NCBI RefSeq assembly: GCF_051628905.1
Contig: NZ_CP157575.1
Coordinates: 2,356,001 to 2,420,000, forward strand
Length of the DNA: 64,000 nt
Source: Asaia sp037151935
GTDB taxonomy: Bacteria; Pseudomonadota; Alphaproteobacteria; Acetobacterales; Acetobacteraceae
Direction: 5' to 3'
The notes beneath the pieces were generated by a model. The model made no database searches, was not told the DNA's origin, and saw nothing but the letters and a program-made list of their open reading frames with translations. A program made the translations under genes and the position numbers. Shown here piece by piece: positions 34,895-44,275 of the stretch. The first letter of the stretch is position 1. Each line of letters starts with the position of its first letter.

Positions 34895-35352
34895 GCGCGT
34901 GTTCCCTTGCGGCGAAAGCGTGAGAGGGCGACAAAGGCGGTCGCCAGCGAGACGCAAAGCCCGGCGGTCACGAAGACCGAGCGTCGGCCATCCTCGTCTA
35001 TTTCCTTTTTTTCGAAACGGGCGCCGCTATCCCAGATCAGATGGCGGATGCTGGCAACGAAATGATAGGTGGTGGCCACGCCCCAGCCGAGAAAGACGAG
35101 CCGGCCCAGCGGGTGGGTCGCGACACGCTGCGCGCGGGAAAAAGCACGAGGCCCCTGAGCCAGAGCTGCGAGCCAGGCAACAGCCAGGCCCGCACCGAGG
35201 GAGGAGGCGACGCCTGCCATGCGATTGCCGATCGAGAGCGCCATGGAGAGGCGAAAACGATAAATATCCAGATGGGGCGACATGGGACGTCGAATGGCCC
35301 GCCCATCAGTGTCGGTGCCGTGATAGAACGCTTCGCGTCCGTCGGAAGCCAT
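34891..35352 (-). CDS. sdhC: Succinate dehydrogenase cytochrome b556 subunit
   Basis: Membrane subunit of about 153 residues. The family pattern RPMSPHLDIYRFRLSM is at about residues 22-37, and the heme-binding His is in YHFVASIRHLIWD. Three membrane segments are visible. The ATG at 35,352 has GAGG eight bases before it; the open frame to 35,433 is unlikely. First gene of sdhCDAB; divergent from zapE with about 260 bp between starts. Confidence 0.93.
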   Translation of the reverse strand: MASDGREAFYHGTDTDGRAIRRPMSPHLDIYRFRLSMALSIGNRMAGVASSLGAGLAVAWLAALAQGPRAFSRAQRVATHPLGRLVFLGWGVATTYHFVASIRHLIWDSGARFEKKEIDEDGRRSVFVTAGLCVSLATAFVALSRFRRKGTRA

Positions 35353-35614
35353 GGCGATACCTCGGAATTCTGTGCTTCGGGCTATGCGATACCTTACCCA
35401 CATAGTCTCATTCCCATGGTTCGTCATGTGCATATTGATGTGAGAATGGGCACTGTTTTTGTCTTATATATCATGCAATTCCGAGGCTTTCGCATCTGCG
35501 TCGTCTCACCAAGGCGTGACGCTGCTACAGGGGCGCGTTACGTTCGGTCGCGTGTTACGACTGAGCCAGCGAAGTGATCTGAAACCGCGATTGCGCGACA
35601 GCGAAGAGAGACCG

Positions 35615-36745
35615 ATGCCAGAACTGAATCCTGCCCAGGCGATCAATGACCGGGCGAGCGGCGTACTGAAGGCCTATCGACGTCTGATCGACCTTGGGCA
35701 GATCGAGGCCGATCCAGCGCAGGGTCACGCAGCGGCGGCGCTGGATCGACTGGCGCAGGCCCTGCAAGCCCGTCATGAAAGCCGGGACGGTTTTTTCTCG
35801 CGTCTGGCAAAGCGTCGTCCGGTGCCGATCAAGGGGCTCTATCTGGTCGGCGAGGTCGGGCGCGGCAAGACCATGCTCATGGATTTGTTCTGTCGTGAAG
35901 TGGCGGTTTCGAAAAAGCGCCGCATCCATTTTCACGTCTTCATGCAGGAGGTGCTGCGCGCCCTGCATAAAGGGCAGAGCCGAGGCGAGAGACGCGAAGA
36001 TCCGGTGCGCGAGCTGGCGCAGAAGGTGCATGAGCAGAATGATCTGCTCTGTTTCGACGAATTCCAGATCAATGACATGTCCGATGCCGTGCTGGTGTTG
36101 CGTCTGCTCGACATGGTCATGGAATTCGGCACGGTTGTTGTGGCGACCTCCAACACAGCCCCCTCCGACCTGATGAAGAACCAGGTACAGAACCGGTCAA
36201 CCATGCGACCTTATCTGGAGGCTTTTTCGGCTCATATGGAGGTGCTGACGCTCCAGTCAGCCCGAGATTATCGCCGTGGACGTGAACTTGACAGCCAGAT
36301 CTGGCTGTCTCCGCTCTCGGAAGAGAATACTGCCCATCTACGGCAGAGGTTCGAGGCGTTGACGCAAGCCAGCGCCGAAGCGGGCTTTGTGTCCATAGGG
36401 TCACGGCGTATTGCCGTACCATCCTGCTGGATGAGGATCGCATGGTTTGGTTTCGAGGATCTCTGTGGCGCGGCGCTCGGGCCCGCTGATTATCTGGCCA
36501 TTCTCGCCCGGTTCGACACTATTTTTATTGATGGCATCCCTGAACTCGTCCCTGACCAGTTCGACAAGGCGCGACGTTTTATCAATCTGATAGACGTCAT
36601 GTATGAAAATCATGCCACTCTTTTCGCAACCGCCGCGGCTCAGCCCGAAACGCTTTACCAGAGCGGTGAGAACGCCAAGGCTTTCGAACGAACAGCGTCG
36701 CGTCTCGAGGAAATGCGATCGAGCGGCTGGCAGGAAGAAGTATAG
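35615..36745 (+). CDS. zapE: AFG1/ZapE-family P-loop ATPase
   Basis: Cytoplasmic ATPase of 376 residues, ZapE/AFG1 type. Walker A is GEVGRGKTMLMD at about residues 80-91; Walker B is LLCFDEFQINDMSDA at about 143-157. The sensor region follows in VVVATSNTAPSDLM. ZapE binds FtsZ and is needed for division under stress; AFG1 supports respiratory-chain protein turnover. The open frame reaches back to 35,459, but homology begins after the ATG at 35,615. In alphaproteobacteria the gene often neighbours sdh or mdh, as here. Confidence 0.92.
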   Translation: MPELNPAQAINDRASGVLKAYRRLIDLGQIEADPAQGHAAAALDRLAQALQARHESRDGFFSRLAKRRPVPIKGLYLVGEVGRGKTMLMDLFCREVAVSKKRRIHFHVFMQEVLRALHKGQSRGERREDPVRELAQKVHEQNDLLCFDEFQINDMSDAVLVLRLLDMVMEFGTVVVATSNTAPSDLMKNQVQNRSTMRPYLEAFSAHMEVLTLQSARDYRRGRELDSQIWLSPLSEENTAHLRQRFEALTQASAEAGFVSIGSRRIAVPSCWMRIAWFGFEDLCGAALGPADYLAILARFDTIFIDGIPELVPDQFDKARRFINLIDVMYENHATLFATAAAQPETLYQSGENAKAFERTASRLEEMRSSGWQEEV

Positions 36746-37003
36746 GGGGCTCACGTCATTTCCAATGAACCCGACCCGGATCGTTTTTCTATACGATTGA
36801 TCCAGACGCAGGGCAGGTATGCACTCTGCTTCTGAAAGGGCTTCTAGATCGTATTACTGACCAGTGCAGGAAAGAAATACCTTGGCATCTGAGATAGATG
36901 TCAGGTTTCTACTGTCGCTGTCATACCAATGCATTTTGGGGCGAAAGATTAACTCACACTTAAATTTGAGATGACATTTTTTGTCTTGGTCTTTTTATGC
37001 TTT

Positions 37004-37028
37004 GATAATGAGACACTTTCTCATCTTC
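37004..37028. promoter_or_regulatory. Fur-like operator upstream of siderophore receptor
   Basis: GATAATGAGA (37004-37013) and TCTCATCTTC (37019-37028) form an inverted repeat matching at 8 of 10 positions around CACTT. The left arm matches the GATAATGAT half of the Fur box. It lies about 45 bp before the receptor ATG. The rest of the 36,746-37,069 gap is AT-rich and has no gene. Confidence 0.5.
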
Positions 37029-37069
37029 GTGCAGAGCGACGGTAATAATAGCCAAAAGGCCCTTGAAAA

Positions 37070-39451
37070 ATGCATTCTCGTATCCGGCTTCGGTCTTCCG
37101 CCCCAGTCGTCGCTGGCCTGACACTTATCTGTAGTGGAACATATCTTACCCCTGCAGAGGCCGCGGCGCATGATGACTCTTCGGATGGGAAACAAAAGCA
37201 GTTTTCTGATCCGAAAGCTGGGGCAGGCGATAAAGGCAAAGGTGATACGCTTGCGCGCTCTCTGAATAATACGAAGAGCCTCGACACGGATCCGGTCCCT
37301 CATGGCGAGGAAAATATCCTCGTCACGGGAAGCAGGATGAACATTCTGCGCGAGCCTGTCGGGCTTGGTCGTATGCCAGAGGACGTAATGCATACGCCGC
37401 AGACCATCAATGTCGTGCCACAGGCCTTGATGGAGCAGCAGAACGTCAAATCGCTCGACGAGGCGCTCAGAAACGTCCCTGGTATCACAGCTTCGGTCGG
37501 CGAGGGTGAAGGCGGCATGTCGGGCGACCAGTTTCTGATCCGGGGTTTTCAGGCGCAGAATGATATCTATGAGAATGGGCTGCGCGACTTCGGAGTGTAC
37601 ACCCGCGACAGTTTTTACTACGACCATGTATCGGTCATCAAAGGCCCGTCATCGGAAGTGTTCGGCAATGGAACCACCGGAGGGGCCATCAATATCGTGA
37701 CGAAGGCGCCGCATAGCGGCAACAGCTATGCCGCGAATTTTTCGGGTGGAACAGGGTCCTATTATCGCGGCACGATCGATCTCAACCGCCAGCTGACCGA
37801 GACGATTGCCGTCAGACTTTCCGCCATGGGAAACAGCAATGACGTTGTTGGGCGTGATTCCGTGTTTTCGCATCGCTGGGGTATTGCGCCCTCAATCACT
37901 TTCGGGTTGGGGAAAAAGATATCCTATACGCTCGATTATTTTCATCAGAACGATAATCGTATCCCGGATTATGGTGTCTGGGTCGTGACAAAGCCGGGAA
38001 CGTCGATAGGCCGTCCTCTCACGGAATTCGGACTGCCGCGCACCAACTGGTACGGTACGACGTTCGACAAGGATAATATCAGCACCGATATGATCAGTGG
38101 GCGTTTGACCGCCAAGGTTCTACCCTGGCTGACCCTTAGCAACGACACGAAGGGCGGCATCTATCACCGTTATTTCTCTGCATCACAGTCGAATTGCAAT
38201 GCGGGCTGTACGCGTGCTTTTTTCTCCAACGCACCGCAGACTGCACAAATTGTCCGCAATGGTGGGTTAGGCGGCCCCAATCCCTACAGGCAGAGTGACT
38301 GGTCAATCCAGAATGTCTTTTCAGGGGTGGCGCGCTTCAGGACAGGCGCGATCAAGCACGAGCTAATCAGCGGATTCGACATCGAGCATGTTGAGGATCA
38401 TCGAAAGAACTACCCCTATAACATGACCCGCGGTGGCACGAATTTGCTTGATCCGTCGGCAATCGTACCAGGGTTGGAGCGTCTGAATTGTGCGCAAAAT
38501 CCTGCCGGGCTCGCCAACATACCGAACGGCGTTGGAAAGAAATGCTACAAGGATGGTGCCGCAACCGATATCGGATTCTTCTTGTCCGATCAGATCTGGC
38601 TCACGAAATGGTTCTCGGTCAAAGGCGGATTTCGCCTCGATCAGTGGTGGAGTGATTACTCTGCGACAGGTGGGGTGAAGACGACGCCAGACAGCCACTT
38701 CTCGCAGTCCGAACTGACCGTGAATCCGACTGTCAGCCTCATGTACACGCCAAATGACGATATCATGGTGTATTTCAACTGGGCTGAATCGACCACCCCG
38801 ACCAGCCTTTATGTCACGAACAGTAACGCGCCCTATCTGACGGATAACGGCTTTTCTCCTGAGCGCAGCAGACTTTACGAATTGGGGGCGAAATACAACG
38901 CTTTCAATGGCCGCATGGGCTTTACGGCGGCGCTTTTTCGTCTGGAAAAAAGCAACGCGACGCTTACCGATCCGACGACCGGTGATGTGTCTTCATCATC
39001 CGATCAGCAGCGAAACCAGGGTCTGGAGCTGAGCGCGTCAGGAAATATCACCAAGCATTGGAGCGTGATCGGCACCTATGCACTTTACGATAGCAGCGTG
39101 ACCGGATCGAATACGCCGGCCGATCTTGGCAAACGCATTCAATATGTTCCAAAAAATTCTGCGACGTTATGGACCACCTACGATATCGCGCCGCAGACGC
39201 CCTATAATGTCAGTGTGGGTGGTGGCATCACTTGGCGCCAGGGCGTCTGGCTCGATGCAGCCAATACGGCGCGCGTGCCAGCCACGGTCAATTTCGATGC
39301 CATGATTTCTCATACGATCTCGAAGCACTGGAAGATCGCAATGAACGGCTATAATCTTGGCAATCGCCTGAACTACAGCAATCTGTTCAGTAATCGTGTC
39401 ACACCCAGTATCGGCAGGTCATTCCTGTTCAATATTGCGGCCACTTACTGA
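37070..39451 (+). CDS. TonB-dependent siderophore receptor
   Basis: Outer-membrane receptor of 793 residues that imports ferric siderophores with TonB energy. A signal peptide lies at residues 1-32 (ends PAEAAA). A TonB box-like ENILVTGS is near residue 81. The plug domain at about 95-215 includes TPQTINVVPQAL, DQFLIRGFQAQNDIYENGLRD and VIKGPSSEVFGNGTTGGAINIVTK. The barrel ends in FLFNIAATY with a terminal aromatic residue. It resembles the Fiu/catecholate group. An N-terminal extension (residues 33-80) is charged and low-complexity. Iron control is suggested by the Fur-like dyad upstream; the ribosome site is weak. Confidence 0.93.
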   Translation: MHSRIRLRSSAPVVAGLTLICSGTYLTPAEAAAHDDSSDGKQKQFSDPKAGAGDKGKGDTLARSLNNTKSLDTDPVPHGEENILVTGSRMNILREPVGLGRMPEDVMHTPQTINVVPQALMEQQNVKSLDEALRNVPGITASVGEGEGGMSGDQFLIRGFQAQNDIYENGLRDFGVYTRDSFYYDHVSVIKGPSSEVFGNGTTGGAINIVTKAPHSGNSYAANFSGGTGSYYRGTIDLNRQLTETIAVRLSAMGNSNDVVGRDSVFSHRWGIAPSITFGLGKKISYTLDYFHQNDNRIPDYGVWVVTKPGTSIGRPLTEFGLPRTNWYGTTFDKDNISTDMISGRLTAKVLPWLTLSNDTKGGIYHRYFSASQSNCNAGCTRAFFSNAPQTAQIVRNGGLGGPNPYRQSDWSIQNVFSGVARFRTGAIKHELISGFDIEHVEDHRKNYPYNMTRGGTNLLDPSAIVPGLERLNCAQNPAGLANIPNGVGKKCYKDGAATDIGFFLSDQIWLTKWFSVKGGFRLDQWWSDYSATGGVKTTPDSHFSQSELTVNPTVSLMYTPNDDIMVYFNWAESTTPTSLYVTNSNAPYLTDNGFSPERSRLYELGAKYNAFNGRMGFTAALFRLEKSNATLTDPTTGDVSSSSDQQRNQGLELSASGNITKHWSVIGTYALYDSSVTGSNTPADLGKRIQYVPKNSATLWTTYDIAPQTPYNVSVGGGITWRQGVWLDAANTARVPATVNFDAMISHTISKHWKIAMNGYNLGNRLNYSNLFSNRVTPSIGRSFLFNIAATY

Positions 39452-39533
39452 GCGGCGCTAAGTCCCGCTACTGTCTTCGCGTATCCTGCTTATGCGGACG
39501 AGTTCCTGAAGATTGGCAGGAAGCCGGAAGACC

Positions 39534-39571
39534 AAAGGGCCTGCCTCTCACCCATGAGAGGCAGGCCCTTT
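39534..39571. terminator. Perfect 17-bp bidirectional terminator
   Basis: The arms 39534-39550 and 39555-39571 are perfect inverted copies with a CCCA loop, beginning AAA and ending TTT. It lies between the convergent receptor (stop 39451) and peptidase (stop 39576) genes and serves both. Confidence 0.9.
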
Positions 39572-39575
39572 GATG

Positions 39576-41699
39576 TCACTTTGCGGCAGGTAGAAGGCCA
39601 CGATGGGCCAGCATCGGACCGATTTCGGGGTCCTTGCCGTAGAAGGCCTTGAACATCGGGCCGTAATCCATGGTGTGACCCTTGGACAGGATCATGTCAC
39701 GGAAGCGCTGACCGTTTTCACGGGTCAAACCGCCATGGGACTGGAACCACGAGAATACGTCCTGATCCAGCATCTCGGTCCAGAGATACGCGTAGTAGCC
39801 AGCCGAATAGCCATTGCCCCAGATATGCAGGAAATAGCTGGAACGATAGCGCGGTGGTACATCCGCGACATCGAGACCGGTCTCGTTAAGCGCCTTGGCT
39901 TCGAACTGATCGACATCCTGCCGCGGTGCATCGGCCGAGATGCCGTGCCAGGACATGTCGAGCTGGGCAGCAGCCACGATTTCACCCAAGGCGTATCCCT
40001 GATTGAAATGGGCGGCCTTCTTGATCTTCTCGACCAGTTCGGCAGGCATGGGCGCGCCAGTCTTGTAGTGACGGGCGTAATGCGCGAACACTTTTGGGTC
40101 CATCGCCCAGTTTTCGTTGAACTGTGACGGGAATTCGACGAAATCACGCGCCACCGCCGTGCCCGAAAGCGACGGATAGGTCTGGCTGGCAAACAACCCA
40201 TGCAGGGCATGACCGAATTCGTGGAACATGGTCGTCACGTCATCGGACGTGATGAGCTGCGGCTGCCCCGGCGCGGCCTTTGTGAAATTCGCCACGTTGT
40301 AAATGACCGGACGCGTTTTCAGCAGGTCGCTCTGACCCACGAAATTCGACATCCAGGCGCCACCCGATTTGTTGTCACGCTTGAAATAGTCGAAATACAT
40401 CAGGCCAAGTGGTGAACCGTCCTTGTCCTTCACCTCGAAAACCATGACGTCGGGGTTATAGACCGGGATGTCCTTGCGAGGTTCGAAGGTGATTCCATAA
40501 AGCTGGTTGGCGGCAAAGAACACGCCATCTGTCAGCACGGTATGCAGCTCGAAATACGGCTTTACATCGTTCTGGTTGAGGTCGAATTTCTGCTTGCGCA
40601 CGCGCTCTGCGTAGAAATTCCAGTCCCAGGGCTTGAGCGTGAAATTCTGATGATCCTCACCGATCGCCTTCTGCAACTCGGCGGCTTCGCGATGCTGCTC
40701 GGCTGCCGTTGCGGGAACGAGCTGGTGGATGAAGCTGTTCACGGCTGCCGGGGTCTTGGCCATCTGATCATACAGCGTATAGGCAGCGTAGTTCGCATAA
40801 CCGAAGAGCGCGGCTTTTTCAGCGCGCAGCTGGGCGATTTCCGCAATGGTCTGGCGTGTATCGTTGGCATCGCCTTTTTCGGCGCGCGTCCAGCTCTGGT
40901 TGAACAGCGCTTCACGCGTGGTGCGATCGCTCAGCGAGGCCAGATCGGGCTGCTGCGTCGTGTTCTGCAACGGCAGAACATACTTCCCGGGGAGCTTGCG
41001 CCCTTCTGCTGCTTTCTGTGCAGAGGCAACGGCACCGTCGTCTAGCCCGACAAGCGCTTCTTTCTTGTCGACCACGAGCGCGCCAGCTTTGGCGCTGGCA
41101 ATCAGCTTCTGGTTATAGGCTGTTTCCAGCTTCGAGAGCTGTGTGTTGATCGCGCGTAGCTTCTGCTGGTCGGGATGCGAAAGCTCGGCGCCTGAATGCA
41201 CGAATTGCTGAAACGTCACCTCAAGCAGCATGGCTTGCTCAGGGGTCAGGTTCAGCTTGGCGCGGTTGTCATATAGCGTCTTCACACGATGGAAGAGCTT
41301 CGGGTTGAGATAGATTTCGTCCGAATGCTGGCTGAGCTTGGGCGCTTCCTTGCTGTCGATGGCGTCCATGGCATCGTCTTTGTCAGCCGAATAGACACCG
41401 TAGAACACGCTTTGCACGCGGCCCAGCAACTGACCCGAACGCTCCATGGCAACAATCGTGTTGTCGAAGGTCGGTGCCGCCTTGTTGTTGGCGATAGCCT
41501 GCATTTCCTTGAGCTGGTCGGCCATGCCCTTTTCGAAGGCCGGTACGTAATCGCTGTCCTTGATCTTGTCGAAAGGGGGGGCCTGATACGGCAGGGGGCT
41601 CGCCTGGAAGAGCGGATTGCTCGGGGCGGCCAGAGCCGTAGAGGAGAGAAGGGGGAATGCAACAGCTGCCAGAGCGGCGGCGTGTCTGAAAACGGGCAT
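39576..41699 (-). CDS. dcp: M3-family zinc peptidase, peptidyl-dipeptidase Dcp type
   Basis: Exported metallopeptidase of about 707 residues that removes dipeptides or degrades oligopeptides. A signal peptide spans residues 1-24 (ends STALA). The zinc site HEFGH is at residues 493-497, with a downstream Glu in FVEFPSQFNENW. The rest matches Dcp/oligopeptidase A throughout. I use the ATG at 41,699, which puts the signal at the N-terminus; an earlier in-frame start at 41,762 would add 21 residues. A periplasmic location contrasts with cytoplasmic E. coli Dcp but is common in alphaproteobacteria. Confidence 0.92.
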   Translation of the reverse strand: MPVFRHAAALAAVAFPLLSSTALAAPSNPLFQASPLPYQAPPFDKIKDSDYVPAFEKGMADQLKEMQAIANNKAAPTFDNTIVAMERSGQLLGRVQSVFYGVYSADKDDAMDAIDSKEAPKLSQHSDEIYLNPKLFHRVKTLYDNRAKLNLTPEQAMLLEVTFQQFVHSGAELSHPDQQKLRAINTQLSKLETAYNQKLIASAKAGALVVDKKEALVGLDDGAVASAQKAAEGRKLPGKYVLPLQNTTQQPDLASLSDRTTREALFNQSWTRAEKGDANDTRQTIAEIAQLRAEKAALFGYANYAAYTLYDQMAKTPAAVNSFIHQLVPATAAEQHREAAELQKAIGEDHQNFTLKPWDWNFYAERVRKQKFDLNQNDVKPYFELHTVLTDGVFFAANQLYGITFEPRKDIPVYNPDVMVFEVKDKDGSPLGLMYFDYFKRDNKSGGAWMSNFVGQSDLLKTRPVIYNVANFTKAAPGQPQLITSDDVTTMFHEFGHALHGLFASQTYPSLSGTAVARDFVEFPSQFNENWAMDPKVFAHYARHYKTGAPMPAELVEKIKKAAHFNQGYALGEIVAAAQLDMSWHGISADAPRQDVDQFEAKALNETGLDVADVPPRYRSSYFLHIWGNGYSAGYYAYLWTEMLDQDVFSWFQSHGGLTRENGQRFRDMILSKGHTMDYGPMFKAFYGKDPEIGPMLAHRGLLPAAK

Positions 41700-41799
41700 G
41701 AAAAGGGATCCTACGATCGTAACATGATGCGTTACCGTAAGAAGGAAAGTCGGGAGCGTCAAACCGCTGCGTTCGTTTCCTCTTTGCCTTGATCAAAGA

Positions 41800-42408
41800 C
41801 TATGCGCAGGAGGGTTCGTCTCCCTCTTCGAGCAACTTGACGGCGGCGCCTCGCAACAGATCCTGCAAGGTATTTTTGACACGCTCCGCCTCGCATAGCG
41901 GCAGCGAGATTTCGAGATCGGCACCCGTTTCATCGAATGCGCAGCTTTCCTGTGTCGCGCTCCAGTCGCCGAGACGTGCCTGGATTATAGGCAAAAGCCC
42001 GAAGGAGGCATGGAAGCCTATCCGTTGCATCGGGACGATCTCGACAGTCTCGCCTTGCCTGAGGCAGGACGCAGCAGCCCCGCCATAGGCCCGCACCAGC
42101 CCCCCTGCGCCCAGCTTGATGCCACCGAACCAGCGCACCACAATAACGGCCACGCGGTCGAATTCCTGTGAGTCGATGGCTTGCAGAATAGGCCGTCCCG
42201 CCGTGCCGCCCGGCTCACCATCATCGAAACTGCGATAGCGGCCACCGAGCCGCCACGCCCAGCAATTATGCGTGGCATCCACTGCACTCACACGCTCGAA
42301 GAAAGCTCTGGCTTCTTCCTCGCTCGCAATGGGTGCAGCATGAACGCGAAACAGGCTCTTCTTCACAACCGTATCCAGCTGGGTTTCGACCACCAGGGTT
42401 CGGGTCAT
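41800..42408 (-). CDS. YigZ/IMPACT family protein
   Basis: 202-residue protein of the YigZ (UPF0029/IMPACT) family. Seen: the N-terminal VKKSLFRVHAAPIASEEEARAFFERV, then HNCWAWRLGG, DDGEPGGTAGRPILQAIDSQ and VVIVRWFGGIKLGAGGLVRAYGGAA, all family hallmarks. The C-terminal ferredoxin-like half is shorter and more divergent. In yeast and mammals IMPACT regulates Gcn2; the bacterial role is unclear, perhaps ribosome or RNA related. Lone gene between the peptidase and the membrane protein. Confidence 0.9.
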   Translation of the reverse strand: MTRTLVVETQLDTVVKKSLFRVHAAPIASEEEARAFFERVSAVDATHNCWAWRLGGRYRSFDDGEPGGTAGRPILQAIDSQEFDRVAVIVVRWFGGIKLGAGGLVRAYGGAAASCLRQGETVEIVPMQRIGFHASFGLLPIIQARLGDWSATQESCAFDETGADLEISLPLCEAERVKNTLQDLLRGAAVKLLEEGDEPSCA

Positions 42409-42503
42409 GAGATGCCTTCCTGTCTCGTTTCTTTCCGCGTCAAGAAGCAGGGCCAGCTGGTTATGGCAAGGGAGGCTCGACGAAATGGTCTGGCGAGGGT
42501 GCG

Positions 42504-43874
42504 TCAGCGCGCCAGAAGATAGGCATCCACGTCGCGCCGTACCGCTTCGGCATAGGAAAGATCTGGAAAAACCAGCTTCGTATAATGTGCGCCGTGCAGT
42601 CCTGGCTGCCAGGACATAACAACGTCGCGCAGGTCATTGGCCGCCTTCAGTCCGGCCAGCCCCGAGACGACCTGAAACAGCAAGAGCAGCGTGGCAAAAC
42701 CCATGCCTGTTTTCAGGCCAAGGGGCCGCGCGCGATCAGGGCGCGTACGAAACCACAGAAGGACGCGCATGACCAACCCGGTGTGAAATAAAACCACGTA
42801 AATGGAATAACGCGCTGGCGCGACCAGATCGGCGCTTTCATCAACGCGTCCGAGGCTTGCCATCGCAGCGACCCCGAGACCGATGAGAATCAATCCGGTG
42901 GAAACCAGTGTGGCGCGCGTGGCGGGCTTTTTGTTCAGGCAGTCGGCAACCAGGATAGCGCTTGCGACGAGCGCCAGACCCCATCCAAGCCCGATCGCGG
43001 GTATGGTAAAGGTGGCGAGACGCGAAAAGGGTAGCCCGAGAAACACGCCAGCATAGACGCCTAGCCGCATTACTGCCCCCAGGCCAAGCTGGATACCGCC
43101 AGAAGCATGGACGGGCAGGTCATGCCATAGGTAGAGACATGACTCGCTGGTCCCCAGAAAAAGGGTGATCAATGAGATGCGCCACCCCGCTTGCGACCGC
43201 CAGCAGAGCCAGATCAATACAGGCCAGATGACGAGGCCAGTCATGTTACCAAAGGGAGAAAGAAGCGCACACAGCATCGCTCCCATGAGAAGACGCGAAT
43301 TATTGCGAGGTGCCGTTGCGGCGCGCGCAAAAATCACGATGGCGGCTACGGAAAAAACAAGAGAAAGCGGATAGACGCAGTTAATCGGCAGGCCGATATC
43401 GAGCGCCGCTGTGCTGCTGAGGATCAGCATCGGGATGACAAGCGCCAGCAGTCTGTCTTTGGCGCGGGCATGCTCGGTCATGACCCGCCATAAAAGTCCG
43501 GCAATGACGATAACGGCCAAAAGCGTCGTCATGATGAAAATTGTCTCTCGCCCGCCACCGAATGTGAGATCGAGCAGTGTCAGTACGCGCACAAAGGCAA
43601 GTCGATGTTCGTTATGAGGGTGCAACAGATGACCGAACCAGACCGTTGCCTCATTGGCCTTGAGCGCTTCGAGGGCGTCGTGTTGCCATGTCAGCATGTC
43701 GAGATAAGGGGTTGTGACCGCCGTGCCCCAGACAACAAGGGCAAAAACAAGCACATGCACGGTGAAAAGGCCGTGCAGATACAGACTCGCTTTTTCGTGA
43801 CGACGCGGTGTCCTGAACCAGGAAAATGCAGAAAGACGCAGCCTGTCGAGGCGTGAATATGTCGCAGCCAGCAT
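42504..43874 (-). CDS. Polytopic inner-membrane protein of unknown function
   Basis: About 456 residues with roughly ten to eleven hydrophobic segments and basic N- and C-terminal ends. Overall plan (a first membrane segment, a periplasmic loop containing MLTWQHDALEALKANEATVWF and HPHNEHRLAF, then many TMs) recalls membrane glycosyltransferases or O-antigen-type proteins. I see no family signature that would settle this. GGGAG lies eight bases before the ATG at 43,874. The gene is downstream of radA on the same strand, with the 7-bp repeat array between them, so the array may affect its expression. Confidence 0.7.
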   Translation of the reverse strand: MLAATYSRLDRLRLSAFSWFRTPRRHEKASLYLHGLFTVHVLVFALVVWGTAVTTPYLDMLTWQHDALEALKANEATVWFGHLLHPHNEHRLAFVRVLTLLDLTFGGGRETIFIMTTLLAVIVIAGLLWRVMTEHARAKDRLLALVIPMLILSSTAALDIGLPINCVYPLSLVFSVAAIVIFARAATAPRNNSRLLMGAMLCALLSPFGNMTGLVIWPVLIWLCWRSQAGWRISLITLFLGTSESCLYLWHDLPVHASGGIQLGLGAVMRLGVYAGVFLGLPFSRLATFTIPAIGLGWGLALVASAILVADCLNKKPATRATLVSTGLILIGLGVAAMASLGRVDESADLVAPARYSIYVVLFHTGLVMRVLLWFRTRPDRARPLGLKTGMGFATLLLLFQVVSGLAGLKAANDLRDVVMSWQPGLHGAHYTKLVFPDLSYAEAVRRDVDAYLLAR

Positions 43875-44115
43875 AAGCCGATCTCCCGGGGTGGCACGGC
43901 AGGGTAATAAATCGCCTGTCACGCCTCATTTCATGCGGACGCAGAGTGAGAACAGTGCCGAAAAGAATCGATGATAGGAATATTTGAGCAAATTCTGCTT
44001 CTTGACTGCCCGTTTACACGAATGAAACAGGTATGCAAGATGGGTAATACATCGAAATTTTTTGTTAAAATAGAGAGTAGGGACTACCGGGGCGTCGTGA
44101 GCGCGCTCAGTCATC

Positions 44116-44255
44116 CTTATCGCTTATCGCTTATCGCTTATCGCTTATCGCTTATCGCTTATCGCTTATCGCTTATCGCTTATCGCTTATCGCTTATCGC
44201 TTATCGCTTATCGCTTATCGCTTATCGCTTATCGCTTATCGCTTATCGCTTATCG
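44116..44255. repeat. Twenty perfect tandem copies of CTTATCG
   Basis: A 7-base unit, CTTATCG, is repeated without a single change over 140 bases. It begins 20 bases after the last base of radA (minus strand) and lies 242 bases upstream of the membrane-protein start. Because 7 is not a multiple of 3, copy-number change would shift any frame crossing it; it happens to keep one plus-strand frame open as a heptapeptide repeat, which I do not believe is a gene. Perfect repeats of this type change length by slipped replication. The remaining sequence from 43,875 to 44,115 holds no gene. Confidence 0.97.
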
Positions 44256-44275
44256 CCAGGTGTGTGTTGACCAGT

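Noticed and set aside
43971..44270. Frame encoding a heptapeptide repeat (YRLSLIA)
   Set aside because: It is produced by the 7-bp DNA repeat, has no ribosome site that convinces, and runs against radA and the membrane protein gene.
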